DNA of 64,000 nucleotides from Nocardia alni (GTDB lineage Bacteria; Actinomycetota; Actinomycetes; Mycobacteriales; Mycobacteriaceae), in the NCBI RefSeq assembly GCF_019038435.1, contig NZ_JAGPOX010000018.1:23074-87073 (forward strand), in the 5' to 3' direction. This document shows, in pieces, positions 16,297 to 27,863 of this stretch. Under the pieces are notes generated by a model. It worked only from the letters and a program-made list of their open reading frames with translations, had not been told where the DNA came from and did not search any database. The translations under genes were made by a program, and so were the position numbers. Position 1 is the first letter of the stretch. The number at the start of each line of letters is the position of its first letter.

Positions 16297-16337
16297 GCTA
16301 TACGAATGTAAAGCATACTACTGTACGGTTGTATAGT
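16297..16337. promoter_or_regulatory. Two TetR-type operators between broken TetR and the second P450
   Basis: GCTATACGAATGTAAAGC (16297-16314) and ACTGTACGGTTGTATAGT (16320-16337), start-to-start 23 bp; the second ends 42 bp before the P450 ATG. The pair arrangement recalls those at 14439 and 14968. Confidence 0.78.
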
Positions 16338-16379
16338 GCACTGCGGGACGCTCCGCAGTAGCACGTCGAGGAGCGAGCA

Positions 16380-19448
<3,069 letters not shown>

Positions 19449-20185
19449 TTCGCTGTCCTTCTTCCCGCGCGCGGGCGAGTTCCATCGAGCCACCACGCGA
19501 GCGCGTATCGGGAGCGCCGCAATGCCCGTGCGCTTGCGCGATATGCCGAGTCCGCGTAGGGCGGCCTGTGGCGTGCAGAGGTTTTCACCCGCTTTGTACG
19601 ACTGTATAGCATAGAGGGGTGCCGGCGATTGCGATGGAGAACGCCGAACCCGGACGCGCGGCCGGAGGGGCCTATGGGCGGGGTCGGGCCGATGCGGCCC
19701 GACGCGCTCTGGGCTCGGCCGAAGATCCGGTGATATGCGGACCGCCAGGTTCCACTTGGCACTGTCGAGACGATGTCGCATCAACGGCGTGTGGCCGCCT
19801 GCCGCGCGGCTGGGTGGCTTCTTCGCCCCCACGTACTCGGGCCCGCAGATCAGTGGACTACGACACTTTCCCTGTCCGCGCGGGACACAGTCCGCGGTAA
19901 CCCACAGCGGCCCGTTCGCTGTCTTCGCGGTGCACTGCGTCGTATCCGCCGATGCGGTGACGCACGGGGCGAACAACGCACTCACTCCAGCCGCGCGTCG
20001 GGATGCCCCGCGGGGCACTCCGTCCGCCGCGCTGCGCGTACTCGGCGTCCAGCGGAGGTCGATGGGCCGCCCGCCTTCGTGGTAAACCGGTGATTCCGAA
20101 CAGCCTCGATGGTCTTGCGGGTGTCATGCGGGCAGTTCTAGTTATTGGTGACTTATACAAGAAGATGAGCCGTGCGACCTGCCGG
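19449..20185. other. 737-bp gap with one operator, otherwise no recognisable gene
   Basis: Besides the operator at 19593, the stretch 19620-20150 has several overlapping open frames on both strands (Arg/Pro/Gly-rich), none with a ribosome site or a domain I know. One frame (19735-20085, plus) and its antisense look low-complexity in the way of non-coding GC-rich DNA. It may be a dispersed non-coding repeat or gene debris; that cannot be told from one copy. Confidence 0.4.
19593..19610. promoter_or_regulatory. TetR-type operator upstream of the GMC gene
   Basis: TTTGTACGACTGTATAGC: the right half is perfect and the left half degenerate at its outer bases. It lies 144 bp before the GMC ATG. 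Confidence 0.6.
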
Positions 20186-20707
20186 TCACTCCGGCTGGAC
20201 GCCGAAGGTGTTGTACGCCATGGCCAACAGCATGTAGCCGCCCGCGGTGAAAACGAGGTCCATGCACTGCTGCTCGGTGAGGTAGCCGCACAGTGCGCTC
20301 CAGGTGCGGTCGCTGACGGCGGACAGTTCGTCGAGTTCGTCGACGGCCTCGATGATGGTCTGGTCATGGACATCCGGTAGGGAGCCGGCGCGGAGGGAAT
20401 CGATATCGGCGCCGGAGAGCCCCACAGCCGCGGCGCCGGCGAGGTGGTGAGTCCAGATGTAGGCGGACTTGCGACGGACAGCGACGCGCAGGATGACGAG
20501 TTCTTTGAGGCGCGCGGGGAGAGTAGAGCGGAAGTTCAGGTGGACGCCGAATGTTACATATGCCTCGGCGAGGTCGGGGTGGCGGGCGAGAGTCGACATG
20601 GCTGTCCCGGCGCCTTCGGGATTGCGGGCACTGCGTGGTAGCAGAGCCTTGAACGCCTCGCGGGTCCGGTCGTTCCATTCGTCGGCCGGTAACGGGGGTA
20701 ACCGCAT
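20186..20707 (-). CDS. Carboxymuconolactone decarboxylase-family protein (AhpD-like fold)
   Basis: A 173-residue all-helical protein of the carboxymuconolactone decarboxylase family. The core LPARLKELVILRVAVRRKSAYIWTHHLAGAAAVGLSGADI is the family's ELVILRVA...Y.W.HH signature; the catalytic CxxC of true AhpD is absent, which is normal for the decarboxylase-like branch, and a later helix has MDLVFTAGGYMLLAMAYNTFG. The ATG at 20707 has AAAGGA nine bases upstream; an ATG three codons earlier abuts that site and is less likely. Divergent from a TetR gene across a symmetrical operator, so probably controlled by it. Exact reaction unknown. Confidence 0.82.
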   Translation of the reverse strand: MRLPPLPADEWNDRTREAFKALLPRSARNPEGAGTAMSTLARHPDLAEAYVTFGVHLNFRSTLPARLKELVILRVAVRRKSAYIWTHHLAGAAAVGLSGADIDSLRAGSLPDVHDQTIIEAVDELDELSAVSDRTWSALCGYLTEQQCMDLVFTAGGYMLLAMAYNTFGVQPE

Positions 20708-20907
20708 CTGATCCATTCCTTTGCCGGTGCCGGGTGTATGACCAGTGCTGGTGCGCAACCGATCCGAGGTGGTGTGAAGCCGCGAGCCGGCACGTAGGTC
20801 CCGCTGCGATGTGATCGGGCCGATGCCGGTGATCACATGGTCTCCTGGTTGTATGTAGGTGATATGCCGGAGATCGGGATCGGACCGGCAGGGATGCTAC
20901 ACGCGTT

Positions 20908-20925
20908 ACTATACGATCGTATAGC
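20908..20925. promoter_or_regulatory. TetR-type operator, most symmetric copy, between the CMD-like and TetR genes
   Basis: ACTATACGATCGTATAGC: 16 of the 18 bases (20909-20924) form a perfect palindrome with centre GATC; only the outermost pair breaks symmetry. It lies 50 bp before the TetR start, as expected for an autoregulated repressor, and 200 bp before the divergent gene. Confidence 0.85.
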
Positions 20926-20975
20926 AACGGGAGGTGTAACGGTACAGGTCGACCCGGATCGTGAGGGAGGTGAGT

Positions 20976-21602
20976 GTGGCGGCATCGCCCCGGCGCATGG
21001 GCGCCGAGACGTCGAAGACACGTGGCGTCCTGCTGGATTGCGTCGAGCAGTTGATGCTCGAGGAGGGATACGCGGCGGTGACCTTCCGGGCGGTGGCGGC
21101 GCGCGCCAATGTCACCTCGAGCCTGGTTCAGTACTATTTCAGAACTCTTGACGGGATCTTCCTTGCTGCGATCCGACGTTATTCGGACCGCAATGTCGAG
21201 CATTTGGAGCGGGCGCTGCAGGTGCCGGCCGACCGGGTGTTGCGGGCGCTTTGGGAGTACAGCTGGGAGGAAGCCACGAGCGAGCTCACGATGGAATTCA
21301 TGGCTTTGGGCAACCATCGTCCGAGTGTGCGTTCCGAGATCGCCGAGGTCACCGAGCGGGTCCGCAAGATCCAACTCGATGTTCTGGCACAGAGTTTCCA
21401 GGAATCGGAATTCCTCGTCGGCAAGCTCACACCCGGCGCGCTGCTGTTGCTGATCGTCGGAATCCCGAAATTCCTCAATCTCGAAGAAGGCATCGGCGTG
21501 CGAACCGCCCATCAGGAACTGGTGGATGCGTTCGAGCACTACCTGAACTCCGCGGGAGAAGCGAGTCCGGCAGCGCGGCGCGGTCAACCGCGGAAGAAGT
21601 GA
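20976..21602 (+). CDS. TetR-family regulator (first; likely regulon repressor)
   Basis: A 208-residue TetR protein. Helix-turn-helix region: LMLEEGYAAVTFRAVAARANVTSSLVQYYF (residues about 22-50), followed by a variable ligand domain. GTG at 20976 is preferred because GGGAGG ends five bases upstream. It is a close paralogue of the broken copy at 15873-16212 and a more distant paralogue of the TetR at 21843. Given the palindrome in its own promoter and the same motif in front of nearly every nearby unit, it is the best candidate for the regulator of the 10.6-26.8 kb genes. The inducer is unknown and is probably a pathway substrate or intermediate. Confidence 0.9.
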   Translation: MAASPRRMGAETSKTRGVLLDCVEQLMLEEGYAAVTFRAVAARANVTSSLVQYYFRTLDGIFLAAIRRYSDRNVEHLERALQVPADRVLRALWEYSWEEATSELTMEFMALGNHRPSVRSEIAEVTERVRKIQLDVLAQSFQESEFLVGKLTPGALLLLIVGIPKFLNLEEGIGVRTAHQELVDAFEHYLNSAGEASPAARRGQPRKK

Positions 21603-21842
21603 GTTCCGACCGCTTCGCCTACCGGCCTCCGTCCCCTGGCGCGGCACGCATCGGCTGACGCCGGTGACGATTCGGTCTGCGTTCAGTTGTTGGCGCCCGG
21701 TACAAGATGGATATATTCGATGCTGGAAGTCTTGCTTTCGGGTCGAGGAGGTCGCAGTGATAGCCAGTGTCAGCGGGCTGGTGCCGGTGGCGGTGGCGTA
21801 TGCGGCCCATGGGGTGGGTCGGCGGACTGCGTGGCTGCTGCG

Positions 21843-22430
21843 ATGAGTGGGCAGCGCGGGGTCGGGTCGCGGAGTTCGCAGACCCGCGCGGATATCATCC
21901 GAGCCGCTGGTGAGTTGATGCTCGATCAGGGGTACGCGGCCGTTACCTACCGCAGCGTCGCTACCCGCGCCGGGGTGACGCCGGGGCTGGTGCAGTACTA
22001 CTTCCCTGTTCTGGACGATCTGTATATCGCGATCCTCGAAGCGGGCACAGACGGTTCGGTACGGCGACTGGAACGGGCCGCGGCCAGCGCCCGACCGCTG
22101 CGTGCGGTGTGGGCTTATGCCAACGACAAGGCCGGTGCCGCGCTGCTGTTGGAGTTCATGGCATTGGCCAATCACCGAAAGTCGATCGGACCGGTCATCG
22201 GCCGCGGCGGGGAGCGCCTGCGCCGGGCCCTGGTGGACGCGCTGGAGCCGACGCTGGAGCGATATGGGTTGGCGGACAACGAGATTCCTCCCGCAGCCGT
22301 GGTATTCCTGATGTCGGCTGTGCCACGTATGATCCGTCTCGAGGAGGCTTTCGGCACTGTCACCGGCCATGCCGAGATGATCGAGCTGGTCGAGAAATAC
22401 CTCGACGAGGTCGAACCGCAGGACACATGA
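21843..22430 (+). CDS. TetR-family regulator (second)
   Basis: A 195-residue TetR protein with helix-turn-helix LMLDQGYAAVTYRSVATRAGVTPGLVQYYF, very similar to the first TetR, and a shared mid motif LLLEFMALANHRKSI. It probably arose by duplication. The 240-bp upstream gap has no clear copy of the GCTATAC operator and the ribosome site is weak, so its own control may differ. It converges with the thioesterase gene (39 bp between stops). Its DNA-recognition helix differs at several positions from the first TetR, so it may read a related but not identical site. Confidence 0.9.
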   Translation: MSGQRGVGSRSSQTRADIIRAAGELMLDQGYAAVTYRSVATRAGVTPGLVQYYFPVLDDLYIAILEAGTDGSVRRLERAAASARPLRAVWAYANDKAGAALLLEFMALANHRKSIGPVIGRGGERLRRALVDALEPTLERYGLADNEIPPAAVVFLMSAVPRMIRLEEAFGTVTGHAEMIELVEKYLDEVEPQDT

Positions 22431-22469
22431 GATTTCGTGCGGAGTGATCGGCGTCGAGATTTCGGTGAG

Positions 22470-23267
22470 CTATTCGCCGAACAAGCGGACGGTCGCGCGA
22501 GTCGTCAGCCGATTCGCGTTGCCTGCGTCATGGAGCGAGATCCGGCCGAGGTCGTGGGCAAGGGTGGCGGTGGCGATGATCGGCCCGGTGCGGGCGGGCT
22601 GCAGGTAGCGCAGCGCGAGCGCGCAGAGTGTGCGGCCCGGTGCCAGCGACAGGGCGGCTTCCTCGGCTGCCAGCGCGATCAGTCCGCCGCTGATGGTGTG
22701 GGAGAAGTTCAGTCCGTCCTCGGATCGGGGAAGTAGCACTGTTCCCGGCTCACGATGTCGGCAGCCGACGCGCTGTGCCAGCGGGACTTGCAGTCGTGCA
22801 GGGGATGGCGGCAGGCCGATGCTGAGGCGCTCGGGTACTTGAAGTGTCCGGTTCGGCGATGCCATGAACGAGGCCGTGCCGAATCCGAAGAACTTTCCGT
22901 CACACTGGAATTCGACGGCGGCGACGAAGACTGTGCGGCCGGTCTTCACTGTTCGGCCCAGGACCCGCACCTGTCCGGCGGATGGTGCCGGACAGGTGAG
23001 CTGAATGTCGAGGTCGAGGGTGACCGGGACGCGCGGTCGCAGCGCGAGCGATGCCAGCAGACCGGTGACCGAATCGGTCCATGCGGCCAGGATGGAGGTT
23101 CGCAATCGGGTGGTGCCGGGGACGTGCATGTGCGGTGTGATCGTCGCTGCCCCGTGTAGTTCGTCGCCGACCATGGTGGTGGCGAAGCCGAGCTCGCGAA
23201 AGACGTGTCTGCGGTGGCCGCTGTCGTGGCTCTGTGTCATCGCCGCTGCCTGTTTCTCGGTCGGCAT
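22470..23267 (-). CDS. Acyl-CoA thioesterase-like double-hotdog protein
   Basis: A 265-residue protein with two hotdog-like halves. The first contains DELHGAATITPHMHVPGTTRLRTSILAAWTDSVTGLLA, with LDLDIQLTCPAPSAGQVRVLGRTVKTGRTVFVAAVEF as the beta-sheet, typical of PaaI/FadM-type thioesterases; the second half starts near NFSHTISGGLIALAAEEAALSL. ATG overlaps the TGA of the LLM gene by one base (TGATG), so it is co-translated as last gene of a five-gene leftward operon. It would release a CoA-bound product or protect the CoA pool. Length is about twice that of a single hotdog. Catalytic residues not assigned. Confidence 0.75.
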   Translation of the reverse strand: MPTEKQAAAMTQSHDSGHRRHVFRELGFATTMVGDELHGAATITPHMHVPGTTRLRTSILAAWTDSVTGLLASLALRPRVPVTLDLDIQLTCPAPSAGQVRVLGRTVKTGRTVFVAAVEFQCDGKFFGFGTASFMASPNRTLQVPERLSIGLPPSPARLQVPLAQRVGCRHREPGTVLLPRSEDGLNFSHTISGGLIALAAEEAALSLAPGRTLCALALRYLQPARTGPIIATATLAHDLGRISLHDAGNANRLTTRATVRLFGE

Positions 23268-24187
23268 CACGGGCCGGTGAGCAAGCTGCGCAGCAGCTCA
23301 CGGGTCCGGCGGGCGGAGGCGGCCCGGTCGGTGCCGACGGGCACGATATTGGCCCAGATATCGGTAGCACCCGCATCGAGCAGCGCTTGCAACTGCTGGG
23401 TCACGGCGTGCTCGGTGCCGACGATCGCGGCGTCGGCGGCGGTCGCAGCGCCCCCGGCGTCGAGGATGCGCTGATAGTTGGGCATGCCGGAGTAGACAGC
23501 GGAGCTGGCGGCGACGGCTTCGCGTGCGGCGTCCCGGTCCTCGTGCACTGCGACCGGCAGTCCAGCCACGATCCGTGGCGCCGGCCGGTCAGCCGCCGCG
23601 GCCGCCCCGGACACGCCTGGCACGATCCGGCTCTCCAGGGCCTTCGCTGTTGCCATCCAGCAGATGGCGCCGTCGGCGAGCTCACCGGCGATCTGCAACA
23701 GCCGTGGTGACAATGCCGCCAGCAGCGTGGGCACGGGATAGGCCAACGGGGCGACCACACCTGCGCAGTGTGCGGACCAATCCCGCCCCTGGAAATCCAC
23801 GTCCCGGCCGTGCAGCGCAGCGGTCAGAATGTGCATGTACTCCTGGGTGTTGCGGGCTGGATGGTCGTAGGACTGCCCGTAGACGCCTTCCACCAGTGCC
23901 CGGTGCGAGGGGCCGATGTCGAGCGTGAAACCCGGGCGGTTCATGGCGCTGACGACGGCCGCGACCCGATTGGCTTGCAGCACAGGGTGACACGGGTACG
24001 TCTGCAGCACCGCAGTGCCGAGTTCGATGCGATTCGTGCTGCGCCCCGCGATCGCGATCGCGGTGAGCGGATCACCGGCCACCGTGCTCGCGTACCACAG
24101 CGAGGTGAACCCTTCTTCTTCCGCGCGCGCCGCCTGGCCGACGATCTTGTCCACCGACGCACCCATCCCGGTCAATCCGATACGCAT
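23267..24187 (-). CDS. LLM-class F420-dependent oxidoreductase (MSMEG_4879-like)
   Basis: A 306-residue luciferase-like TIM-barrel. MRIGLTGMGASVDKIVGQA starts the barrel; ELGTAVLQTYPCHPVLQAN, FTLDIGPSHRALVEGVYG and LLAALSPRLLQIAGELADGAICWM are motifs I know from the MSMEG_4879-type F420-dependent subfamily. AAGGAG lies five bases before the ATG. Actinomycete members generally use reduced F420 for hydride transfer to ketones, enones or imines; FMN use is possible. It is fourth in an operon with TauD, SnoaL-like and MDR genes and is co-translated with a thioesterase. Confidence 0.88.
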   Translation of the reverse strand: MRIGLTGMGASVDKIVGQAARAEEEGFTSLWYASTVAGDPLTAIAIAGRSTNRIELGTAVLQTYPCHPVLQANRVAAVVSAMNRPGFTLDIGPSHRALVEGVYGQSYDHPARNTQEYMHILTAALHGRDVDFQGRDWSAHCAGVVAPLAYPVPTLLAALSPRLLQIAGELADGAICWMATAKALESRIVPGVSGAAAAADRPAPRIVAGLPVAVHEDRDAAREAVAASSAVYSGMPNYQRILDAGGAATAADAAIVGTEHAVTQQLQALLDAGATDIWANIVPVGTDRAASARRTRELLRSLLTGP

Positions 24188-24263
24188 GCCGCTCCTTCCG
24201 TCTGGGGCGTTGCCGCCGCGGTACTGTCGCGGGCCTGCCCGGTGGCCGCTGTACGAGAGTTGC

Positions 24264-25166
24264 TCACCATGGTGTGAGCACGAGTTTGCCTCGCACGCGG
24301 CCTGTTTCGCTGAGGCGGTGGGCTTCGGCGACGTCGGCCAGCGATATCGCCCGATCGATGTGCACACGGGCCTGTCCGGCTCGTACCAGCGTTCCGATCT
24401 CGGACAGGTCGGACCGGGACGGTCTGCCGGTGACCTGCGCCGCACGGCAGTCATCGCCGACGTCGGACTGTTGTGCTGTGATATAGCGCCCGCCCGCGTT
24501 CAACACCCGCAACGACCGGGACCCGTAGTCGCCGCCGACGAGGTCGAGCACGACGTCGACATCATCGACTGCTGTAGCGAAATCCGTTGTCGTGTAGTCG
24601 ATCGCTTCGTCGATGCCGAGATTACGCAGGAACGTGTGGTTGACCGCGCGGGCGGTGCCGATCACCCGTGCGCCGCGTAGCTTGGCGAACTGCACGGCCA
24701 GGTGGCCGACCCCGCCCGCAGCCGCGTGGATCAGAATCCGCTCGCCCGAACCCAGGCCCGCCAGCTCGAGTGCCTGCCATGCGGTCAGCGCGGCAGTGGG
24801 CAGCGCGGCGGCTGTGAGGATATCCAGATCCGCGGGACGCGCGGTGAGGTGGTCGGCGCGGGCGATGACGTATTCACAGTAGGTTCCGGTGCGGCTGTGC
24901 ACCATGCCGAAAACCTGGTCACCCGAACCGAATTCGGTCACTTCATCGCCGACCTCGGCGACGGTGCCGCACACGTCGAATCCCAGCGTGAACGGCGGCT
25001 CACCCAGGAACCCGACCTGCCCGGCACGGAGTTTGCAGTCGACAGGGTTCACCGACGTGGCTGCCAGCCGGATCAGTACCTGTCCCCGCCGCGGTGCGGT
25101 GAGGGGCACTTCGATGGTCTCCAGAACGTCCGGGCCGCCCAGGTCCTTCTGACTGACGACTTTCAC
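24264..25166 (-). CDS. MDR-family NADP oxidoreductase (quinone oxidoreductase-like)
   Basis: A 300-residue zinc-independent medium-chain reductase. GQVLIRLAATSVNPVDCKLRAG and FTLGFDVCGTVAEVGDEV form the catalytic domain; ILIHAAAGGVGHLAVQFAKLRGARVIGTA is the nucleotide-binding AxxGxVG fold; the C-terminus has LSETGRVRGKLVLTPW. The zinc ligands of true alcohol dehydrogenases are absent. GTG start with AAAGGA six bases upstream. It probably reduces an activated C=C bond (enone or quinone). In the TauD-SnoaL-MDR-LLM-thioesterase operon it is third, 168 bp after the SnoaL-like gene. Confidence 0.88.
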   Translation of the reverse strand: MKVVSQKDLGGPDVLETIEVPLTAPRRGQVLIRLAATSVNPVDCKLRAGQVGFLGEPPFTLGFDVCGTVAEVGDEVTEFGSGDQVFGMVHSRTGTYCEYVIARADHLTARPADLDILTAAALPTAALTAWQALELAGLGSGERILIHAAAGGVGHLAVQFAKLRGARVIGTARAVNHTFLRNLGIDEAIDYTTTDFATAVDDVDVVLDLVGGDYGSRSLRVLNAGGRYITAQQSDVGDDCRAAQVTGRPSRSDLSEIGTLVRAGQARVHIDRAISLADVAEAHRLSETGRVRGKLVLTPW

Positions 25167-25334
25167 GGTTCATCCTTTGCTCACTGGTTCGCGGTTCGAG
25201 CTGATCGTGGTTATCCGCCTGATCGTTCGGTGGTTGGGTGCCACAGCCCCTGGCGGCCTTGTGCTTTCGCGCACCGTCCGTGGCGGACGGGTGCGGGCAG
25301 TCGGCCCTGTCGCCTACGGCCGCGCGCGAGTTGG

Positions 25335-25937
25335 TCAGGTTGAGGATTCCCCTGATGGCGCGGGTGGGGCGCTCCATCGTGCCGGGGCGGGCGAGTCCGC
25401 CTGCAGTGGACGTTGATAGGACAGATCGGTGGTGTCCCGGGTGCCCTTGGGATAGCCCTGTTCGGTGAAGAACCGAGACTGCACAACCCGGGCGTCGGCG
25501 GTGAACATGACCTCGACGGTGGAGCGCCGCAACGCGATACGCCAGTGGCCGTCCCGGCGTTCGAGCCGGTCGATGTAGCGGCCACTGATGAACTGCGCGG
25601 TGCGGCCATCGCTGCCGAGCAGCACCACGATCGAGTAGCTTTCGGCGTGCGCGCTGTCGCCGTCGATCTCGCAGGTATGGGTGGTGATGTTGTGCGTGTG
25701 CACCTGCGAGGTGGCCGCATGGGCAGTATTGGCCCAGTCCGCGTAGTCGGCGCCACTGTTGGTGGCGTTGCCGTGATGGTCGATGGCGTCGGGATGGTAT
25801 GCGCTGCTGATCAATTCGGCATCGTGGCGATCGCACCCGCGAGCGTGCCGGGCGATGCAGTCGAGGATTTCGGCCCGGTCCTCCAGATAGCGCAGGCGGT
25901 GGTGCAGGTCGGCCGAATCGTTGGTGCCGGTGCTCAT
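25335..25937 (-). CDS. SnoaL-like (NTF2-fold) polyketide cyclase/dehydratase-type protein
   Basis: A 200-residue protein whose first 150 residues match the SnoaL_4 pattern of the NTF2-like fold: LRYLEDRAEILDCIARHARGCDRHDAELISSAYHPDAIDHHG, then ISGRYIDRLERRDGHWRIALRR and a strand VEVMFTA. The Tyr, Asp (RGCDRHD) and His residues correspond to catalytic sites in bile-acid 7-alpha-dehydratase-like and aromatic hydratase relatives. The ATG follows the TauD stop by one base. The C-terminal 40 residues are Pro/Ser/Ala-rich. Dehydration or isomerisation of a cyclic intermediate is plausible; no direct evidence for a substrate. Confidence 0.8.
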   Translation of the reverse strand: MSTGTNDSADLHHRLRYLEDRAEILDCIARHARGCDRHDAELISSAYHPDAIDHHGNATNSGADYADWANTAHAATSQVHTHNITTHTCEIDGDSAHAESYSIVVLLGSDGRTAQFISGRYIDRLERRDGHWRIALRRSTVEVMFTADARVVQSRFFTEQGYPKGTRDTTDLSYQRPLQADSPAPARWSAPPAPSGESST

Positions 25938-25938
25938 T

Positions 25939-26772
25939 TCAGGCGACCGCCTCGACACCGTTGAGCGTGGTGCGGTGCATCAGCCGCCGTGAGGTCAACT
26001 CGAACGGGATGGCGCGGTGCAGCATGCCGGTGTTGTCCCAGATCACCAGATCGCCTCGGTGCCATCGGTGCTGGTAGGTGAACTGCGGTTGTGTCGCCCA
26101 GTCCAGCAGATGGGTCAACAGGGCCCGGCCCTCCTCGACGGCCCGGCCCACGATATGGTCGGCGGTCGCTCCGATCAGCAGCGACTTGCGGCCGTTACGA
26201 CGTGTCCACACCAGCGGATGGACCCGGCTCGGAACCCGCGCCCATGCCGCGCGCTCGGCATCGGTGGGTTCGGGGTTCGCCAGCAGTTGCGCCGCGGCGA
26301 AGGTGTGCTGCACCTGCAAGCCCTCCAACTGGCGCTTCTCCTGCTCCGGCAGTGCCGCATAAGCCAGGAACGTGTCGGCGAACGCGGTGTCGCCGCCGGA
26401 CGTATCCACCTCCTGGGCACTCAACAGCGTTGCCTTCTGCGGGACTTCGAGAGTGGCGCCGTCGATGTGCCAGTGGAAGTTGCCCTTCCGGTAGGAGGCC
26501 AGCACAGCGTCGGTCTTCGACGGATCGAGGGTGATCGTTTCGATCTCACCGAGCCGATGCTCGCGGGTCCGGGACATCACCGGATCACCGAGCAACCGGG
26601 TGAACGTCACCAGATCCTCATCGGCGATGTGCAGATCGCGGTAGATCAGAACGCCGTACTCGTCCAATGCTGTCCGGCAGTGCTCGGCGGCGGCGGGGGC
26701 CGTCAGTTCCCCACCGGCCACTCCGGTGATCTCGGCGCCGAACGGATCCATGGGATGAAGGTGCAGGGGCAT
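25939..26772 (-). CDS. TauD/TfdA-family Fe(II)/2-oxoglutarate dioxygenase
   Basis: A 277-residue dioxygenase. The iron triad is visible: HxD at His102-x-Asp104 in NFHWHIDGAT, and distal His252 in NTGMLHRAIPF; Arg267 in MHRTTL binds 2-oxoglutarate. GGDTAFADTFLAYAALPEQEK is the typical lid region. GAAGGA lies seven bases before the ATG. It heads a five-gene leftward operon and has degenerate TetR-type half-sites just upstream. TauD/TfdA members hydroxylate taurine, aryloxyacetates, alkyl sulfates and other acids, sometimes splitting ethers; which one applies is unknown. Confidence 0.92.
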   Translation of the reverse strand: MPLHLHPMDPFGAEITGVAGGELTAPAAAEHCRTALDEYGVLIYRDLHIADEDLVTFTRLLGDPVMSRTREHRLGEIETITLDPSKTDAVLASYRKGNFHWHIDGATLEVPQKATLLSAQEVDTSGGDTAFADTFLAYAALPEQEKRQLEGLQVQHTFAAAQLLANPEPTDAERAAWARVPSRVHPLVWTRRNGRKSLLIGATADHIVGRAVEEGRALLTHLLDWATQPQFTYQHRWHRGDLVIWDNTGMLHRAIPFELTSRRLMHRTTLNGVEAVA

Positions 26773-26794
26773 CGCAGGTCCTTCTTATTGCTCA

Positions 26795-26816
26795 ACTGTA
26801 CAAGAGCAGACTATAC
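26795..26816. promoter_or_regulatory. Degenerate TetR-type half-sites before the TauD operon
   Basis: ACTGTAC (26795-26801) and ACTATAC (26810-26816) match the left half of the regulon motif in direct orientation, 15 bp apart, 23-44 bp before the TauD ATG. Neither has a good right half. A weak regulon site is possible. Confidence 0.35.
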
Positions 26817-27065
26817 GATATTGGAGAGTGACGTTCTCTTCTTGCTGGTTGAGCATTCCAAGCATCGGGACCACGACACGACCACCGCTTTTCTCGGGGC
26901 TGCCGCACGGCGAATAGGGCCGGGACTTCGTCATGCCAGCTCAATGGCCGACATGCTCGGACAGCGCTTCGAGGCCCTCGGACGAGCCCGGCTCAACCAA
27001 CCGCAACCCTCGCGGCCCGAGGGTAAGCGCAGCCTGCTGACGACCGGACTGGCAGTATGTGAAAC

Positions 27066-27863
27066 GTGGGCGTGCGTGAGAAGAACAACGTCGTGGTCAC
27101 CGGGGTTCCCGGGGCGCCGCCGATGCTGCTCGCGCATGGTTTCGGGTGTGACCAGAATCTGTGGCGTCTGGTGGCGCCCACGCTGGCGCAGCGGTTCCGG
27201 GTGGTGCTGTTCGATCACGTCGGCGCGGGGGGCTCGGATACCTCGGCATGGACGGCGCAGCGATACTCCGATCTGGGGTCGTACGCGCAGGACATTCTCG
27301 ACTTGTGCGCCGAGCTGGATCTGCGTGAGGTGATACTCGTCGGTCATTCGGTCTCGGCGATGATCGCGGTGCTGGCCGCGAACCGTGAACCCGAGTGGTT
27401 CGCGAAACTGGTTCTGCTCACCCCGTCGCCCTGCTATATCGACGACGGTGACTATCGAGGCGGATTCAGCCGCGCCGACATCGACGAACTACTCGAATCC
27501 CTCGAATCCAACTATCTGGGCTGGTCGGCGACGATGGCCCCGGTGATCATGGGCAACCCCGAGCGTCCCGAACTCGGAGGGGAACTGACAGACAGTTTCT
27601 GCCGCACCGATCCGCAGATCGCGCGGGTATTCGCCCGGGCGACATTCCTGTCCGACAACCGCGACGACCTTTCCCAGGTCACCGTCCCGACACTGATCAT
27701 CCAGACCTCCCACGACGTCATCGCGCCCACAGAGGTCGGTGCCTTCGTCCATGATCGGATTCCCGCCAGCGAGCTGGTCACACTGGACGCGGTCGGGCAC
27801 TGTCCGCAGCTGAGCGCCCCCGAACTCACCGCCGCGGCGATCATCGAGTTCGCCGGCCGCTGA
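27066..27863 (+). CDS. rsbQ: RsbQ-like alpha/beta hydrolase, energy-stress signalling partner
   Basis: A 265-residue alpha/beta hydrolase very close to Bacillus subtilis RsbQ: AHGFGCDQNLWR, LVGHSVSAMIAVLA, TPSPCYIDDGDYRGGF, RTDPQIARVFARATFLSD, DLSQVTVPTLIIQTSHDVIAP and VGHCPQLSAPE all have direct counterparts there. The triad is Ser95, Asp217 and His245. In Bacillus, RsbQ is required for the PAS-phosphatase RsbP to sense energy stress and release sigma B. Here the same pairing is kept: the TGA overlaps the ATG of an RsbP-like gene by one base. GTG start at 27066 has only a weak ribosome site; GTG at 27072 is an alternative. Karrikin and strigolactone receptors share the fold, but the pairing favours the RsbQ role. 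Confidence 0.88.
   Translation: MGVREKNNVVVTGVPGAPPMLLAHGFGCDQNLWRLVAPTLAQRFRVVLFDHVGAGGSDTSAWTAQRYSDLGSYAQDILDLCAELDLREVILVGHSVSAMIAVLAANREPEWFAKLVLLTPSPCYIDDGDYRGGFSRADIDELLESLESNYLGWSATMAPVIMGNPERPELGGELTDSFCRTDPQIARVFARATFLSDNRDDLSQVTVPTLIIQTSHDVIAPTEVGAFVHDRIPASELVTLDAVGHCPQLSAPELTAAAIIEFAGR

Noticed and set aside
20140..20165. TTATACAAG word resembling a regulon half-site
   Set aside because: Single half-site downstream of a gene end; no partner half and no promoter position.
21603..21842. Search for a GCTATAC operator before the second TetR
   Set aside because: Only loosely similar AT-rich words (TACAAGATGGATATATT) without symmetry.
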